Assembly: GCF_037975245.1 (NCBI RefSeq)
Contig: NC_092562.1
Location: forward strand, 18,057,521-18,121,520
Direction of reading: 5' to 3'
DNA: 64,000 bases
Source of the DNA: Apostichopus japonicus
Taxonomy: Eukaryota > Echinodermata > Holothuroidea > Aspidochirotida > Stichopodidae
Of this stretch, positions 1-12,690 are shown one piece after another. Positions within the stretch are counted from its first letter, which is position 1. The number at the start of each line of letters is the position of its first letter. Both the position numbers and the translations under genes were made by a program. The notes below the pieces were generated by a model. The model saw only the letters and a list, made by a program, of their open reading frames with translations, made no database searches and had not been told where the DNA came from.

Positions 1-19
1 TGACGATAGTTGGAAATTT

Positions 20-54
20 GAGTGCGACAGTCAGAATTTCCGACTGTCGCACTC
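20..54. repeat. Perfect 13-bp stem-loop with an extra arm copy
   Basis: Bases 20-32 (GAGTGCGACAGTC) are the exact reverse complement of 42-54, separated by 9 nt. The right arm with its flank recurs in direct orientation at about 63-84. It could be the remnant of a foldback element; no target-site duplication was found. Confidence 0.6.
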
Positions 55-438
55 TCATTTTTCCGACTGTCGCACTCTCATTTTCACATATTCTTGTAAT
101 TTGTGAGTGACCTAAAATTTTCGGTCAACATTGACCTTCAATCAGTCACTTTTACCACGTTTTCCTTGTCACATTGAGAAATTGTATCACGCGATCTCTA
201 TACTCCACCATACAAAACTTCGTACGATTTTGAATACTCCCTGTTCGCTAGCTTCATGTAAGTTCAGGATATACATTGTCCCTATGTATACAAAAAACGC
301 TCAATGCTAATCTACGGAAGCTTTAAAAGTGCCGTCAACATAACAAAAACTTTGCCCCATAATTTGACATTTTTCAGTAACAAGATAAAATGTTATCAAA
401 ATCAGAAAATGTTGGATTGCTCAGTTGCTTTAACAGAT

Positions 439-648
439 CAATTGAACCATTTTCTGAAAAATGTTTAATTGACAACTTATCATTATCTCGTCAGTTTGAC
501 ATTTTTCTGCAAAATTTCCGATCGTTCACTTCATTCCATCTGAGCAATTGAAACATTTTCTGAAAAATGTTTAATTGCCAACTTATCGTATCTCGTCAAC
601 TCAACATTTTTCTGCAAAATGTTTAATTGTTCACTTCATTCCGAATGC
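439..648. repeat. Two-copy 106-bp tandem duplication
   Basis: The block from CAATTGAACCATTTTCTG (439) to the TTCACTTCATTCC segment repeats from 545 with scattered substitutions and small indels. Each copy itself contains related half-sites (TTTCTGMAAAATG), suggesting older internal duplication. Confidence 0.55.
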
Positions 649-675
649 TCAGTTGGAATGAAGTGAACAATTAAA
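622..675. repeat. Perfect 21-bp inverted repeat
   Basis: Bases 622-642 and 655-675 are exact reverse complements with a 12-nt loop (643-654). The left arm is the end of the second 106-bp duplicate, so the right arm is an inverted extra copy of the same sequence. A 21-bp perfect stem is long enough to extrude as a cruciform or to fold if transcribed. Confidence 0.7.
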
Positions 676-1540
676 ACAATTCATGTGAGTGATAAATATC
701 CCCACCCCCCCCCTCAAAGAAAAAATATTAAGCGTGCCAATAAAAGCTCTGTATTTTGGGTAACTCACTTTGTCGTCGAATATAATTTGTTGAAAATAAA
801 AAGTGTTCCTTTTGTTACATTAACATAGCTTTTGCAGTCATTAGTCTATAAGCCTTCAAACAGATAACTTTACTCAGTTGCTTACCTGCTTTGCTTAACC
901 AGAGTGATAAAGAAGTTTGTGAAGTGAGGGCCAGTGGTATTCAATATGTGAATGTTGGCGAGTAGAGCGGGGGGGGGGGGGGGCAAACAGCAGCCGAAAT
1001 TTTCTGGCTCCAAAACCTATCCAGTTGGAATTTCAGCCTACACCCCCACCCCCCTCCTAATCATCAGGATTTAGCTACGTCCCTGATTTCATGAAATCAT
1101 CACTCCGTCAAACAAGGGTCTGTTTATATCCTTTATTTTCCGAAGTTGTAGATCTGTCTATATCATGTGTCATTGAGCGTAGACAAATTCAAATTAAAAA
1201 TAGATATATAAATGTTTCACTCCGTTAAACAAGGGTCTGTTTATATCCTTTATTTTTTATTAGAACTGTGTAATGAATGCATTGAAAAAATCACATCGTA
1301 TTAACGTTTTTTGTTTTGTTTTTTGTAACACGTACTTTCAACTGAAATATATAATCGTGAGTGTATTAGCGGATTCTGTGGACCGTCCAAATAATCTAAA
1401 ACACATTTCATTGTATTGTTTATTGATGATAAACCAAAATTAACCAACTCTATTGGTTGAAAATTGATCAACTCTATTAATTCAAAATAACTGTGTTCTA
1501 AGGAAAGACCCCGCACCAAATATCGACAGATTCAGGAAGG

Positions 1541-4500
1541 AATCAACCCGTCAAATATGGGTCTGTTTTATATCCTTTAATTACTGAACTCGTAGATCTG
1601 TTTAAATCATGTATCATTGAGCATATCAAGATTAATATTAAAAACAGATAACGTTATCAAATATGTATTTTTTGGCATGTCATACGGTTTTCCTTTAGGT
1701 TAATTTATTCTCAACAAATCGTTATTTGGGAACATTGGCAAAAAAAAAACATTTGTAAGCTGGCATCAACAATCCTCGTTACATGGGTTGGGATTATTAT
1801 AGGAAACCCCAAAAGAATAACCCCAATCCATTACCCTTAATATTAGTATGATAATACTGTTGACCGTTGATAAAAATTGTCTTAAAAGCAGCTGGTTAAG
1901 AAAGATCACAACCTAAATATTTTCTTTTGGTCTATAGAATGTATCTGGATAGTAGTATTAACGTTTTTTTTTTTTTTAGTAACACACGTAATCTCAATTG
2001 GAATATATAATCGTAAGTATATGAGCGGATTATGTGGACCGTCCACATAATCTGAGACACATGATATTGTATAACATATTGATTCTTAAGCAAAGCTCCT
2101 CTTGAATATATTCAGAAATGATCAGCTAATCTAATACCCACTGACAGCCTTCTGAACAAGGGCCAAACCCTCAAATCTCGAAATATTTCAGTTAATCATC
2201 ACTACGTCAAACAAGGGTCTGTTTATATCCTTTATTTTCCGAAGTTATAGATCTGTCTATATCATGTGTCATTGAGCATAGAAATATTGATATTAAAAAT
2301 AGATAGCCATATCATATTAAATTTGTGCATGGAAGTCGGTTTACCTACATTGTAATGAAACTTGATCTCAACTTTAATGGAAACATTGGAAATGAACCAC
2401 TCCTGTAAACTGACCTCAATGACCACCGGTGCAAAGTTATGGATGGTATTGCTGCCCCCCCCCCTCCGCACTCTTACCCCCCGACTTAAAAAGCCTTTGA
2501 AAATAAAACTTACTATTACCCTTATCCTGTAAGATAATACTCATAACCATTCAAATATTAATTGTTTAAAACGAAGCTGTTAAGAAAATAGTGTGTATTA
2601 GGATAGTAGTGTAACGTGAATGGTTTTTATACTCATCCGTAGTAAGCGGTGCACTTAGCTACATAGCCAGCCATGTCATGAATATTTATAGTCAAGTGGG
2701 ATGTAATTTAGGATGGTTAAATGCTTATTGATGTGTTTTATAGTCTAATTAAGAGAGTTATGGGTTTAGTAAAACGGTATTATCAGTGAGTTTAATGTCT
2801 ACGACATATTTGCATATGTTTGGGGGGATAATGTTGTTGTTGTTAATGAAATAGTTAAAGAGATTTTACGTCACATGTTGTATTGTTTTATTGCTTATTA
2901 TATGTACCAGAGTGTCACCACCGTGACTATTTTGGAAATTAATCTATTATATAAGTTCGCATTCACATTTACTAAATATTTGTACCCAGAGATTTATTAT
3001 TTTCTTGTTACTGTAATATGGCCTGGTCTCTAGTTACTACGGTTAACCATGCAGTTAAAAACGGAATATAACCACGACATTTCCGTAAAGGAACATCTCT
3101 CAGTATTCTCTGCTGTGCTAAAGAGCCCCCGGAATGCAATAGTAGCATTGAGGTTTTTGTTTAATAATCCACGTCATCCTAAATGAAATATATAATCGTA
3201 ATTGTATAATCGGTTTATGTGGATCGTCCACATTATATTATACGTATGATGTTGTATTGTTAATTGATTACAACTAAAACCGTAATTAAAATATTAAAAA
3301 TTAATCAACTACATTAATTCACAATAACGGTCTTCTGAATAAGGGCTACACACCCTCATATCTTGATATGTTTCAGGTAGGAATCACCCCGTCAAATATG
3401 GGTCTGTTTGATATCCAGTATGTACCGAACTCGTAGATCTGTTTAAATCATATGTATTGAAGGTATTTAATATATTCATATAGAAGTATTAACGTCTTTT
3501 TTTTCTTTAGCACACGTAATCTCAATTGGAATATATAATCGTAAGTGTACGAGCGGATTATGTGGACCGTCCACATAATCTTATACACATTTCATTGTAT
3601 TGTTTATTGATTATAAACCAAAATTTGGGTTTAAAATTTATCAACTACATTAATTCAAAACAACTGTGTTCAAAGGAAGGACCCAGCACCAAATATCTAC
3701 AGATTCAGTAAGGAATCAACCCGTCAAATATGGGTCTGTTTTATATCCTGTATTTACCGAACTCGTAGATCTAATTAAATCATGTGTACTGAATGTATTG
3801 AATATATTCATATAGTAGTATTAACGTCTTTTTTTCCCTCTAACACACGTAATCTCAATTGGAATATATAATCGTAAGTGTACGAGCGGACTATGTGGAC
3901 CGTCCAAATAATCTTATACACATTTCATTGTATTGTTTATTGATTATAAACCAAAATTAGGGCTTAAAATTTATCAACTACATTAATTCAAAACAACTGT
4001 GTTCAAAGGAAGGACCCCGCACCAAATATCGATAGATTCACTAACGAATCAACCCGTCAAATATGGGTCTGTTTTATATCCTGTATTTACCGAACTCGTA
4101 GATCTGTTTGAATCATGTGTATTGAATGTATTGAATATATTCATATAGTAGTATTAACGTCTTTTTTTCTGTAACACACGTAATCTCAATTGGAATATAT
4201 AATCGTAAGTGTACGAGCGGATTATGTGGACCGTCCACATAATCTTATACACATTTCATTGTATTGTTTATTGATTATAAACCAAACTAAGGGCTTAAAA
4301 TTTATCAACTACATTAGTTCAAAATAGCTGTGTTCAAAGGAAGGACCCAGCACCAAATATCGGCAGATACAGTAAGGAATCAACCCGTCAAATATGGGTC
4401 TGTTTTATATCCTGTATTTACCGAACTCGTAGATCTAATTAAATCATGTGTACTGAATGTATTGAATCTATTCATATAGTAGTATTAACGTCTTTTTTTT

Positions 4501-4710
4501 TCTGTAACACACGTAATCTCAATTGGAATATATAATCATAAGAGTACGAGCGGATTATGTGGACCGTCCACATAATCTTATACACATTTCATTGTATTGT
4601 TTATTGATTATAAACCAAAATTAGGGTTGAAAATTGATCAAGTCTATTAATTCAAAATAACTGTGTTCTAAGGAAAGACCCCGCACCAAATATCGGCAGA
4701 TTCAGGAAGG
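1541..4710. repeat. Satellite higher-order unit 1 (3170 bp)
   Basis: The unit is delimited by successive occurrences of the variant ending TATCCTTTAATTACTGAACT. It comprises a diverged ~1.8-kb segment followed by several canonical ~330-bp monomers. The uninterrupted sequence ATTTACTAAATAT at 2967-2979 is the empty target site for the retroposon found in unit 3. Confidence 0.85.
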
Positions 4711-7548
4711 AATCAACCCGTCAAATATGGGTCTGTTTTATATCCTTTAATTACTGAACTCGTAGATCTGTTTAAATCATGTATCATTGAGCATATCAAG
4801 ATTAATATTAAAAACAGATAACGTTATCAAATATGTATTTTTTGGCATGTCATACGGTTTTCCTTTAGGTTAATTTATTCTCAACAAATCGTTATTTGGG
4901 AACATTGGCAAAAAAAAAACATTTGTAAGCTGGCATCAACAATCCTCGTTACATGGGTTGGGATTATTATAGGAAACCCCAAAAGAATAACCCCAATCCA
5001 TTACCCTTAATATTAGTATGATAATACTGTTGACCGTTGATAAAAATTGTCTTAAAAGCAGCTGGTTAAGAAAGATCACAACCTAAATATTTTCTTTTGG
5101 TCTATAGAATGTATCTGGATAGTAGTATTAACGTTTTTTTTTTTTAGTAACACACGTAATCTCAATTGGAATATATAATCGTAAGTATATGAGCGGATTA
5201 TGTGGACCGTCCACATAATCTGAGACACATGATATTGTATAACATATTGATTCTTAAGCAAAGCTCCTCTTGAATATATTCAGAAATGATCAGCTAATCT
5301 AATACCCACTGACAGCCTTCTGAACAAGGGCCAAACCCTCAAATCTCGAAATATTTCAGTTAATCATCACTACGTCAAACAAGGGTCTGTTTATATCCTT
5401 TATTTTCCGAAGTTATAGATCTGTCTATATCATGTGTCATTGAGCATAGAAATATTGATATTAAAAATAGATAGCCATATCATATTAAATTTGTGCATGG
5501 AAGTCGGTTTACCTACATTGTAATGAAACTTGATCTCAACTTTAATGGAAACATTGGAAATGAACCACTCCTGTAAACTGACCTCAATGACCACCGGTGC
5601 AAAGTTATGGATGGTATTGCTGCCCCCCCCCCTCCGCACCCTTACCCCCCGACTTAAAAAGCCTTTGAAAATAAAACTTACTATTACCCTTATCCTGTAA
5701 GATAATACTCATAACCATTCAAATATTAATTGTTTAAAACGAAGCTGTTAAGAAAATAGTGTGTATTAGGATAGTAGTGTAACGTGAATGGTTTTTATAC
5801 TCATCCGTAGTAAGCGGTGCACTTAGCTACATAGCCAGCCATGTCATGAATATTTATAGTCAAGTGGGATGTAATTTAGGATGGTTAAATGCTTATTGAT
5901 GTGTTTTATAGTCTAATTAAGAGAGTTATGGGTTTAGTAAAACGGTATTATCAGTGAGTTTAATGTCTACGACATATTTGCATATGTTTGGGGGGATAAT
6001 GTTGTTGTTGTTAATGAAATAGTTAAAGAGATTTTACGTCACATGTTGTATTGTTTTATTGCTTATTATATGTACCAGAGTGTCACCACCGTGACTATTT
6101 TGGAAATTAATCTATTATATAAGTTCGCATTCACATTTACTAAATATTTGTACCCAGAGATTTATTATTTTCTTGTTACTGTAATATGGCCTGGTCTCTA
6201 GTTACTACGGTTAACCATGCAGTTAAAAACGGAATATAACCACGACATTTCCGTAAAGGAACATCTCTCAGTATTCTCTGCTGTGCTAAAGAGCCCCCGG
6301 AATGCAATAGTAGCATTGAGGTTTTTGTTTAATAATCCACGTCATCCTAAATGAAATATATAATCGTAATTGTATAATCGGTTTATGTGGATCGTCCACA
6401 TTATATTATACGTATGATGTTGTATTGTTAATTGATTACAACTAAAACCGTAATTAAAATATTAAAAATTAATCAACTACATTAATTCACAATAACGGTC
6501 TTCTGAATAAGGGCTACACACCCTCATATCTTGATATGTTTCAGGTAGGAATCACCCCGTCAAATATGGGTCTGTTTGATATCCAGTATGTACCGAACTC
6601 GTAGATCTGTTTAAATCATATGTATTGAAGGTATTTAATATATTCATATAGAAGTATTAACGTCTTTTTTTCTTTAGCACACGTAATCTCAATTGGAATA
6701 TATAATCGTAAGTGTACGAGCGGATTATGTGGACCGTCCACATAATCTTATACACATTTCATTGTATTGTTTATTGATTAAAAACCAAAATTTGGGTTTA
6801 AAATTTATCAACTACATTAATTCAAAACAACTGTGTTCAAAGGAAGGACCCAGCACCAAATATCTACAGATTCAGTAAGGAATCAACCCGTCAAATATGG
6901 GTCTGTTTTATATCCTGTATTTACCGAACTCGTAGATCTAATTAAATCATGTGTACTGAATGTATTGAATATATTCATATAGTAGTATTAACGTCTTTTT
7001 TTTTTCTCTAACACACATAATCTCAATTGGAATATATAATCGTAAGTGTACGAGCGGACTATGTGGACCGTCCAAATAATCTTATACACATTTCATTGTA
7101 TTGTTTATTGATTATAAACCAAAATTAGGGCTTAAAATTTATCAACTACATTAATTCAAAACAACTGTGTTCAAAGGAAGGACCCCGCACCAAATATCGA
7201 TAGATTCACTAACGAATCAACCCGTCAAATATGGGTCTGTTTTATATCCTGTATTTACCGAACTCGTAGATCTGTTTGAATCATGTGTATTGAATGTATT
7301 GAATATATTCATATAGTAGTATTAACGTCTTTTTTTTTTCTCTAACACACGTAATCTCAATTGGAATATATAATCATAAGTGTACGAGCCGATTATGTGG
7401 ACCGTCCACATAATCTTATACACATTTCATTGTATTGTTTATTGATTATAAACCAAAATTAGCGTTGAAAATTGATCAAGTCTATTAATTCAAAATAACT
7501 GTGTTCTAAGGAAAGACCCCGCACCAAATATCGGCAGATTCAGGAAGG
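4711..7548. repeat. Satellite higher-order unit 2 (2838 bp, one monomer short)
   Basis: It is nearly identical to unit 1 over the diverged segment, with only scattered single-base differences. It is 332 bp shorter, exactly one monomer, as expected from unequal exchange. The empty retroposon target is at 6135-6147. Confidence 0.85.
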
Positions 7549-10500
7549 AATCAACCCGTCAAATATGGGTCTGTTTTATATCCTTTAATTACTGAACTCG
7601 TAGATCTGTTTAAATCATGTATCATTGAGCATATCAAGATTAATATTAAAAACAGATAACGTTATCAAATATGTATTTTTTGGCATGTCATATGGTTTTC
7701 CTTAAGGTTAATTTATTCTCAACAAATCGTTATTTGGGATCATTGGAAAAAAAAAAAAAACATTTGTAAGCTGGCATCAACAATCCTCGTTACATTGGTT
7801 GGGATTATTATAGGAAACCCCAAAAGAATAACCCCAATCCATTACCCTTAATATTAGTATGATAATACTGTTGACCGTTGATAAAAATTGTCTTAAAAGC
7901 AGCTGGTTAAGAAAGATCACAACCTAAATATTTTCTTTTGGTCTATAGAATGTATCTGGATAGTAGTATTAACGTTTTTTTTTTTAGTAACACACGTAAT
8001 CTCAATTGGAATATATAATCGTAAGTATATGAGCGGATTATGTGGACCGTCCACATAATCTGAGACACATGATATTGTATAACATATTGATTCTTAAGCA
8101 AAGCTCCTCTTGAATATATTCAGAAATGATCAGCTAATCTAATACCCACTGACAGCCTTCTGAACAAGGGCCAAACCCTCAAATCTCGAAATATTTCAGT
8201 TAATCATCACTACGTCAAACAAGGGTCTGTTTATATCCTTTATTTTCCGAAGTTATAGATCTGTCTATATCATGTGTCATTGAGCATAGAAATATTGATA
8301 TTAAAAATAGATAGCCATATCATATTAAATTTGTGCATGGAAGTCGGTTTACCTACATTGTAATGAAACTTGATCTCAACTTTAATTGGAAACATTGGAA
8401 ATGAACCACTCCTGTAAACTGACCTCAATGACCACCGGTGCAAAGTTATGGATGGTATTGCTGCCCCCCCCCCTCCGCACCCTTACCCCCCGACTTAAAA
8501 AGCCTTTGAAAATAAAACTTACTATTACCCTTATCCTGTAAGATAATACTCATAACCATTCAAATATTAATTGTTTAAAACGAAGCTGTTAAGAAAATAG
8601 TGTGTATTAGGATAGTAGTGTAACGTGAATGGTTTTTATACTCATCCGTAGTAAGCGGTGCACTTAGCTACATAGCCAGCCATGTCATGAATATTTATAG
8701 TCAAGTGGGATGTAATTTAGGATGGTTAAATGCTTATTGATGTGTTTTATAGTCTAATTAAGAGAGTTATGGGTTTAGTAAAACGGTATTATCAGTGAGT
8801 TTAATGTCTACGACATATTTGCATATGTTTGGGGGGATAATGTTGTTGTTGTTAATGAAATAGTTAAAGAGATTTTACGTCACATGTTGTATTGTTTTAT
8901 TGCTTATTATATGTACCAGAGTGTCACCTCCGTGACTATTTTGGAAATTAATCTATTATATAAGTTCGCAATCACATTTACTAAATATCGCTTCTCGGCC
9001 TTTTGGCTAAGATCATGTGTAGTATCTGTTCCCTTCGGGAATGGTGATACACACCTGACGATGATCACACAGTCACAGTCCCGATGCAAGGGGACTGGGG
9101 CTGAGAGCGGATCAGTCGTTTGGTAGTTTGGTTTTCGTGCCCAGGTTCTTTCCTGGGTGACTTTTTCTTAAAAAGTATTTACTAAATATTTGTACCCAGA
9201 GATTTATTATTTTCTTGTTACTGTAATATGGCCTGGTCTCTAGTTACTACGGTTAACCATGCAGTTAAAAACGGAATATAACCACGACATTTCCGTAAAG
9301 GAACATCTCTCAGTATTCTCTGCTGTGCTAAAGAGCCCCCGGAATGCAATAGTAGCATTGAGGTTTTTGTTTAATAATCCACGTCATCCTAAATGAAATA
9401 TATAATCGTAATTGTATAATCGGTTTATGTGGATCGTCCACATTATATTATACGTATGATGTTGTATTGTTAATTGATTACAACTAAAACCGTAATTAAA
9501 ATATTAAAAATTAATCAACTACATTAATTCACAATAACGGTCTTCTGAATAAGGGCTACACACCCTCATATCTTGATATGTTTCAGGTAGGAATCACCCC
9601 GTCAAATATGGGTCTGTTTGATATCCAGTATGTACCGAACTCGTAGATCTGTTTAAATCATGTGTATTGAAGGTATTGAATACATTCATATAGAAGTATT
9701 AACGTCTTTTTTTTCTTTAGCACACGTAATCTCAATTGGAATATATAATCGTAAGTGTACGAGCGGATTATGTGGACCGTCCACATAATCTTATACACAT
9801 TTCATTGTATTGTTTATTGATTATAAACCAAAATTAGGGTTTAAAATTTATCAACTACATTAATTCAAAACAACTGTGTTCAAAGGAAGGACCCAGCACC
9901 AAATATCTACAGATTCAGTAAGGAATCAACCCGTCAAATATGGGTCTGTTTTATATCCTGTATTTACCGAACTCGTAGATCTAATTAAATCATGTGTACT
10001 GAATGTATTGAATATATTCATATAGTAGTATTAATGTCTTTTTTTTTTCTCTAACACACGTAATCTCAATTGGAATATATAATCATAAGTGTACGAGCGG
10101 ATTATGTGGACCGTCCACATAATCTTATACACATTTCATTGTATTGTTTATGTGATTATAAACCAAACTTAGGGCTTAAAATTTATCAACTACATTAATT
10201 CAAAATAACTGTGTTCAAAGGAAGGACCCCGCACCAAATATCGATAGATTCAGGAAGGAATCAACCCGTCAAATATGGGTCTGTTTTATATCCTGTATTT
10301 ACCGAACTCGTAGATCTGTTTGAATCATGTGTATTGAATGTATTGAATATATTCATATAGTAGTATTAACGTCTTTTTTTCTGTAACACACGTAATCTCA
10401 ATTGGAATATATAATCGTAAGTGTACGAGCGGATTATGTGGACCGTCCACATAATCTTATACACATTTCATTGTATTGTTTATTGATTATAAACCAAACT

Positions 10501-10921
10501 TAGGGCTTAAAATTTATCAACTACATTAGTTCAAAATAACTGTGTTCAAAGGAAGGACCCCGCACCAAATATCGATAGATTCACTAACGAATCAACCCGT
10601 CAAATATGGGTCTGTTTTATATCCTGTATTTACCGAACTCGTAGATCTAATTAAATCATGTGTACTGAATGTATTGAATATATTCATATAGTAGTATTAA
10701 CGTCTTTTTTTTCTCTAACACACGTAATCTCAATTGGAATATATAATCATAAGAGTACGAGCCGATTATGTGGACCGTCCACATAATCTTATACACATTT
10801 CATTGTATTGTTTATTGATTATAAACCAAAATTAGGGTTGAAAATTGATCAAGTCTATTAATTCAAAATAACTGTGTTCTAAGGAAAGACCCCGCACCAA
10901 ATATCGGCAGATTCAGGAAGG
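7549..10921. repeat. Satellite higher-order unit 3 (3373 bp, carries a retroposon)
   Basis: Removing the ~188-nt U2-headed insertion and its 13-bp duplication (201 bp in total) leaves 3172 bp, within 2 bp of unit 1. This unit therefore has the full monomer number and differs by one recent insertion. Confidence 0.85.
8987..9176 (+). mobile_element. U2 snRNA-headed retroposon (SINE-like)
   Basis: The first ~45 nt match the metazoan U2 snRNA 5' end almost base for base, including CTTCTCGGCC and the branch-point-pairing GTGTAGTATC. The remaining ~145 nt are not U2: the usual stem IIa and an Sm site are absent. They fold instead into short hairpins: TTCCC/GGGAA, CAGTCCC/GGGACTG, CCCAGG/CCTGGG, and a terminal ACTTTTT/AAAAAGT. 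A 13-bp duplication ATTTACTAAATAT flanks it (8976-8988 and 9177-9189; the initial AT of U2 overlaps it). The three other higher-order satellite copies have the single uninterrupted target, so the boundaries are secure. There is no poly(A) tail, so priming presumably used the structured 3' end. U1/U2-derived SINEs are known from crocodilians; whether this is an independent family is inference. Confidence 0.85.
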
Positions 10922-12690
10922 AATCAACCCGTCAAATATGGGTCTGTTTTATATCCTTTAATTACTGAACTCGTAGATCTGTTTAAATCATGTATCATTG
11001 AGCATATCAAGATTAATATTAAAAACAGATAACGTTATCAAATATGTATTTTTTGGCATGTCATACGGTTTTCCTTTAGGTTAATTTATTCTCAACAAAT
11101 CGTTATTTGGGATCATTGAAAAAAAAAAAAAACATTTGTAAGCTGGCATCAACAATCCTCGTTACATGGGTTGGGATTATTATAGGAAACCCCAAAAGAA
11201 TAACCCCAATCCATTACCCTTAATATTAGTATGATAATACTGTTGACCGTTGATAAAAATTGTCATAAAAGCAGCTGGTTAAGAAAGATCACAACCTAAA
11301 TATTTTCTTTTGGTCTATAGAATGTATCTGGATAGTAGTATTAACGTTTTTTTTTTTAGTAACACACGTAATCTCAATTGGAATATATAATCGTAAGTAT
11401 ATGAGCGGATTATGTGGACCGTCCACATAATCTGAGACACATGATATTGTATAACATATTGATTCTTAAGCAAAGCTCCTCTTGAATATATTCAGAAATG
11501 ATCAGCTAATCTAATACCCACTGACAGCCTTCTGAACAAGGGCCAAACCCTCAAATCTCGAAATATTTCAGTTAATCATCACTACGTCAAACAAGGGTCT
11601 GTTTATATCCTTTATTTTCCGAAGTTATAGATCTGTCTATATCATGTGTCATTGAGCATAGAAATATTGATATTAAAAATAGATAGCCATATCATATTAA
11701 ATTTGTGCATGGAAGTCGGTTTACCTACATTGTAATGAAACTTGATCTCAACTTTAATTGGAAACATTGGAAATGAACCACTCCTGTAAACTGACCTCAA
11801 TGACCACCGGTGCAAAGTTATGGATGGTATTGCTGCCCCCCCCCCCTCCGCACCCTTACCCCCCGACTTAAAAAGCCTTTGAAAATAAAACTTACTATTA
11901 CCCTTATCCTGTAAGATAATACTCATAACCATTCAAATATTAATTGTTTAAAACGAAGCTGTTAAGAAAATAGTGTGTATTAGGATAGTAGTGTAACGTG
12001 AATGGTTTTTATACTCATCCGTAGTAAGCGGTGCACTTAGCTACATAGCCAGCCATGTCATGAATATTTATAGTCAAGTGGGATGTAATTTAGGATGGTT
12101 AAATGCTTATTGATGTGTTTTATAGTCTAATTAAGAGAGTTATGGGTTTAGTAAAACGGTATTATCAGTGAGTTTAATGTCTACGACATATTTGCATATG
12201 TTTGGGGGGATAATGTTGTTGTTGTTAATGAAATAGTTAAAGAGATTTTACGTCACATGTTGTATTGTTTAATTGCTTATTATATGTACCAGAGTGTCAC
12301 CACCGTGACTATTTTGGAAATTAATCTATTATATAAGTTTGCATTCACATTTACTAAATATTTGTACCCAGAGATTTATTATTTTCTTGTTACTGTAATA
12401 TGGCCTGGTCTCTAGTTACTACGGTTAACCATGCAGTTAAAAACGGAATATAACCACGACATTTCCGTAAAGGAACATCTCTCAGTATTCTCTGCTGTGC
12501 TAAAGAGCCCCCGGAATGCAATAGTAGCATTGAGGTTTTTGTTTAATAATCCACGTCATCCTAAATGAAATATATAATCGTAATTGTATAATCGGTTTAT
12601 GTGGATCGTCCACATTATATTATACGTATGATGTTGTATTGTTAATTGATTACAACTAAAACCGTAATTAAAATATTAAAAATTAATCAA
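10922..12690. repeat. Satellite higher-order unit 4 (partial)
   Basis: It repeats the diverged ~1.8-kb segment of units 1-3, with the empty retroposon target at 12349-12361. At about 12690 it switches within a monomer to the simple ~333-bp array, so the higher-order organisation ends here. Confidence 0.75.

Larger units (their letters stand above)
1..1089. other. Non-coding AT-rich flank left of the satellite
   Basis: No coding region is visible here. The segment holds two perfect hairpins (20-54 and 622-675), a 106-bp tandem duplication (439-648), and a G homopolymer near 969-983 followed by C-rich tracts near 1045-1057. The 333-bp satellite family first becomes recognisable at about 1090. 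Confidence 0.6.

Noticed and set aside
9057-9110. A box C/D snoRNA within the retroposon (GATGATC and CTGA)
   Set aside because: The box-C-like GATGATC is better explained as the complement of GATCAT in the U2 head. There is no closing terminal stem placing C and D side by side.
8987-9176. A functional U2 snRNA gene
   Set aside because: Only the first ~45 nt match U2. Stem IIa, the Sm site and the 3' stem-loops are missing, and the target-site duplication with empty sites shows it is a retroposed insertion.
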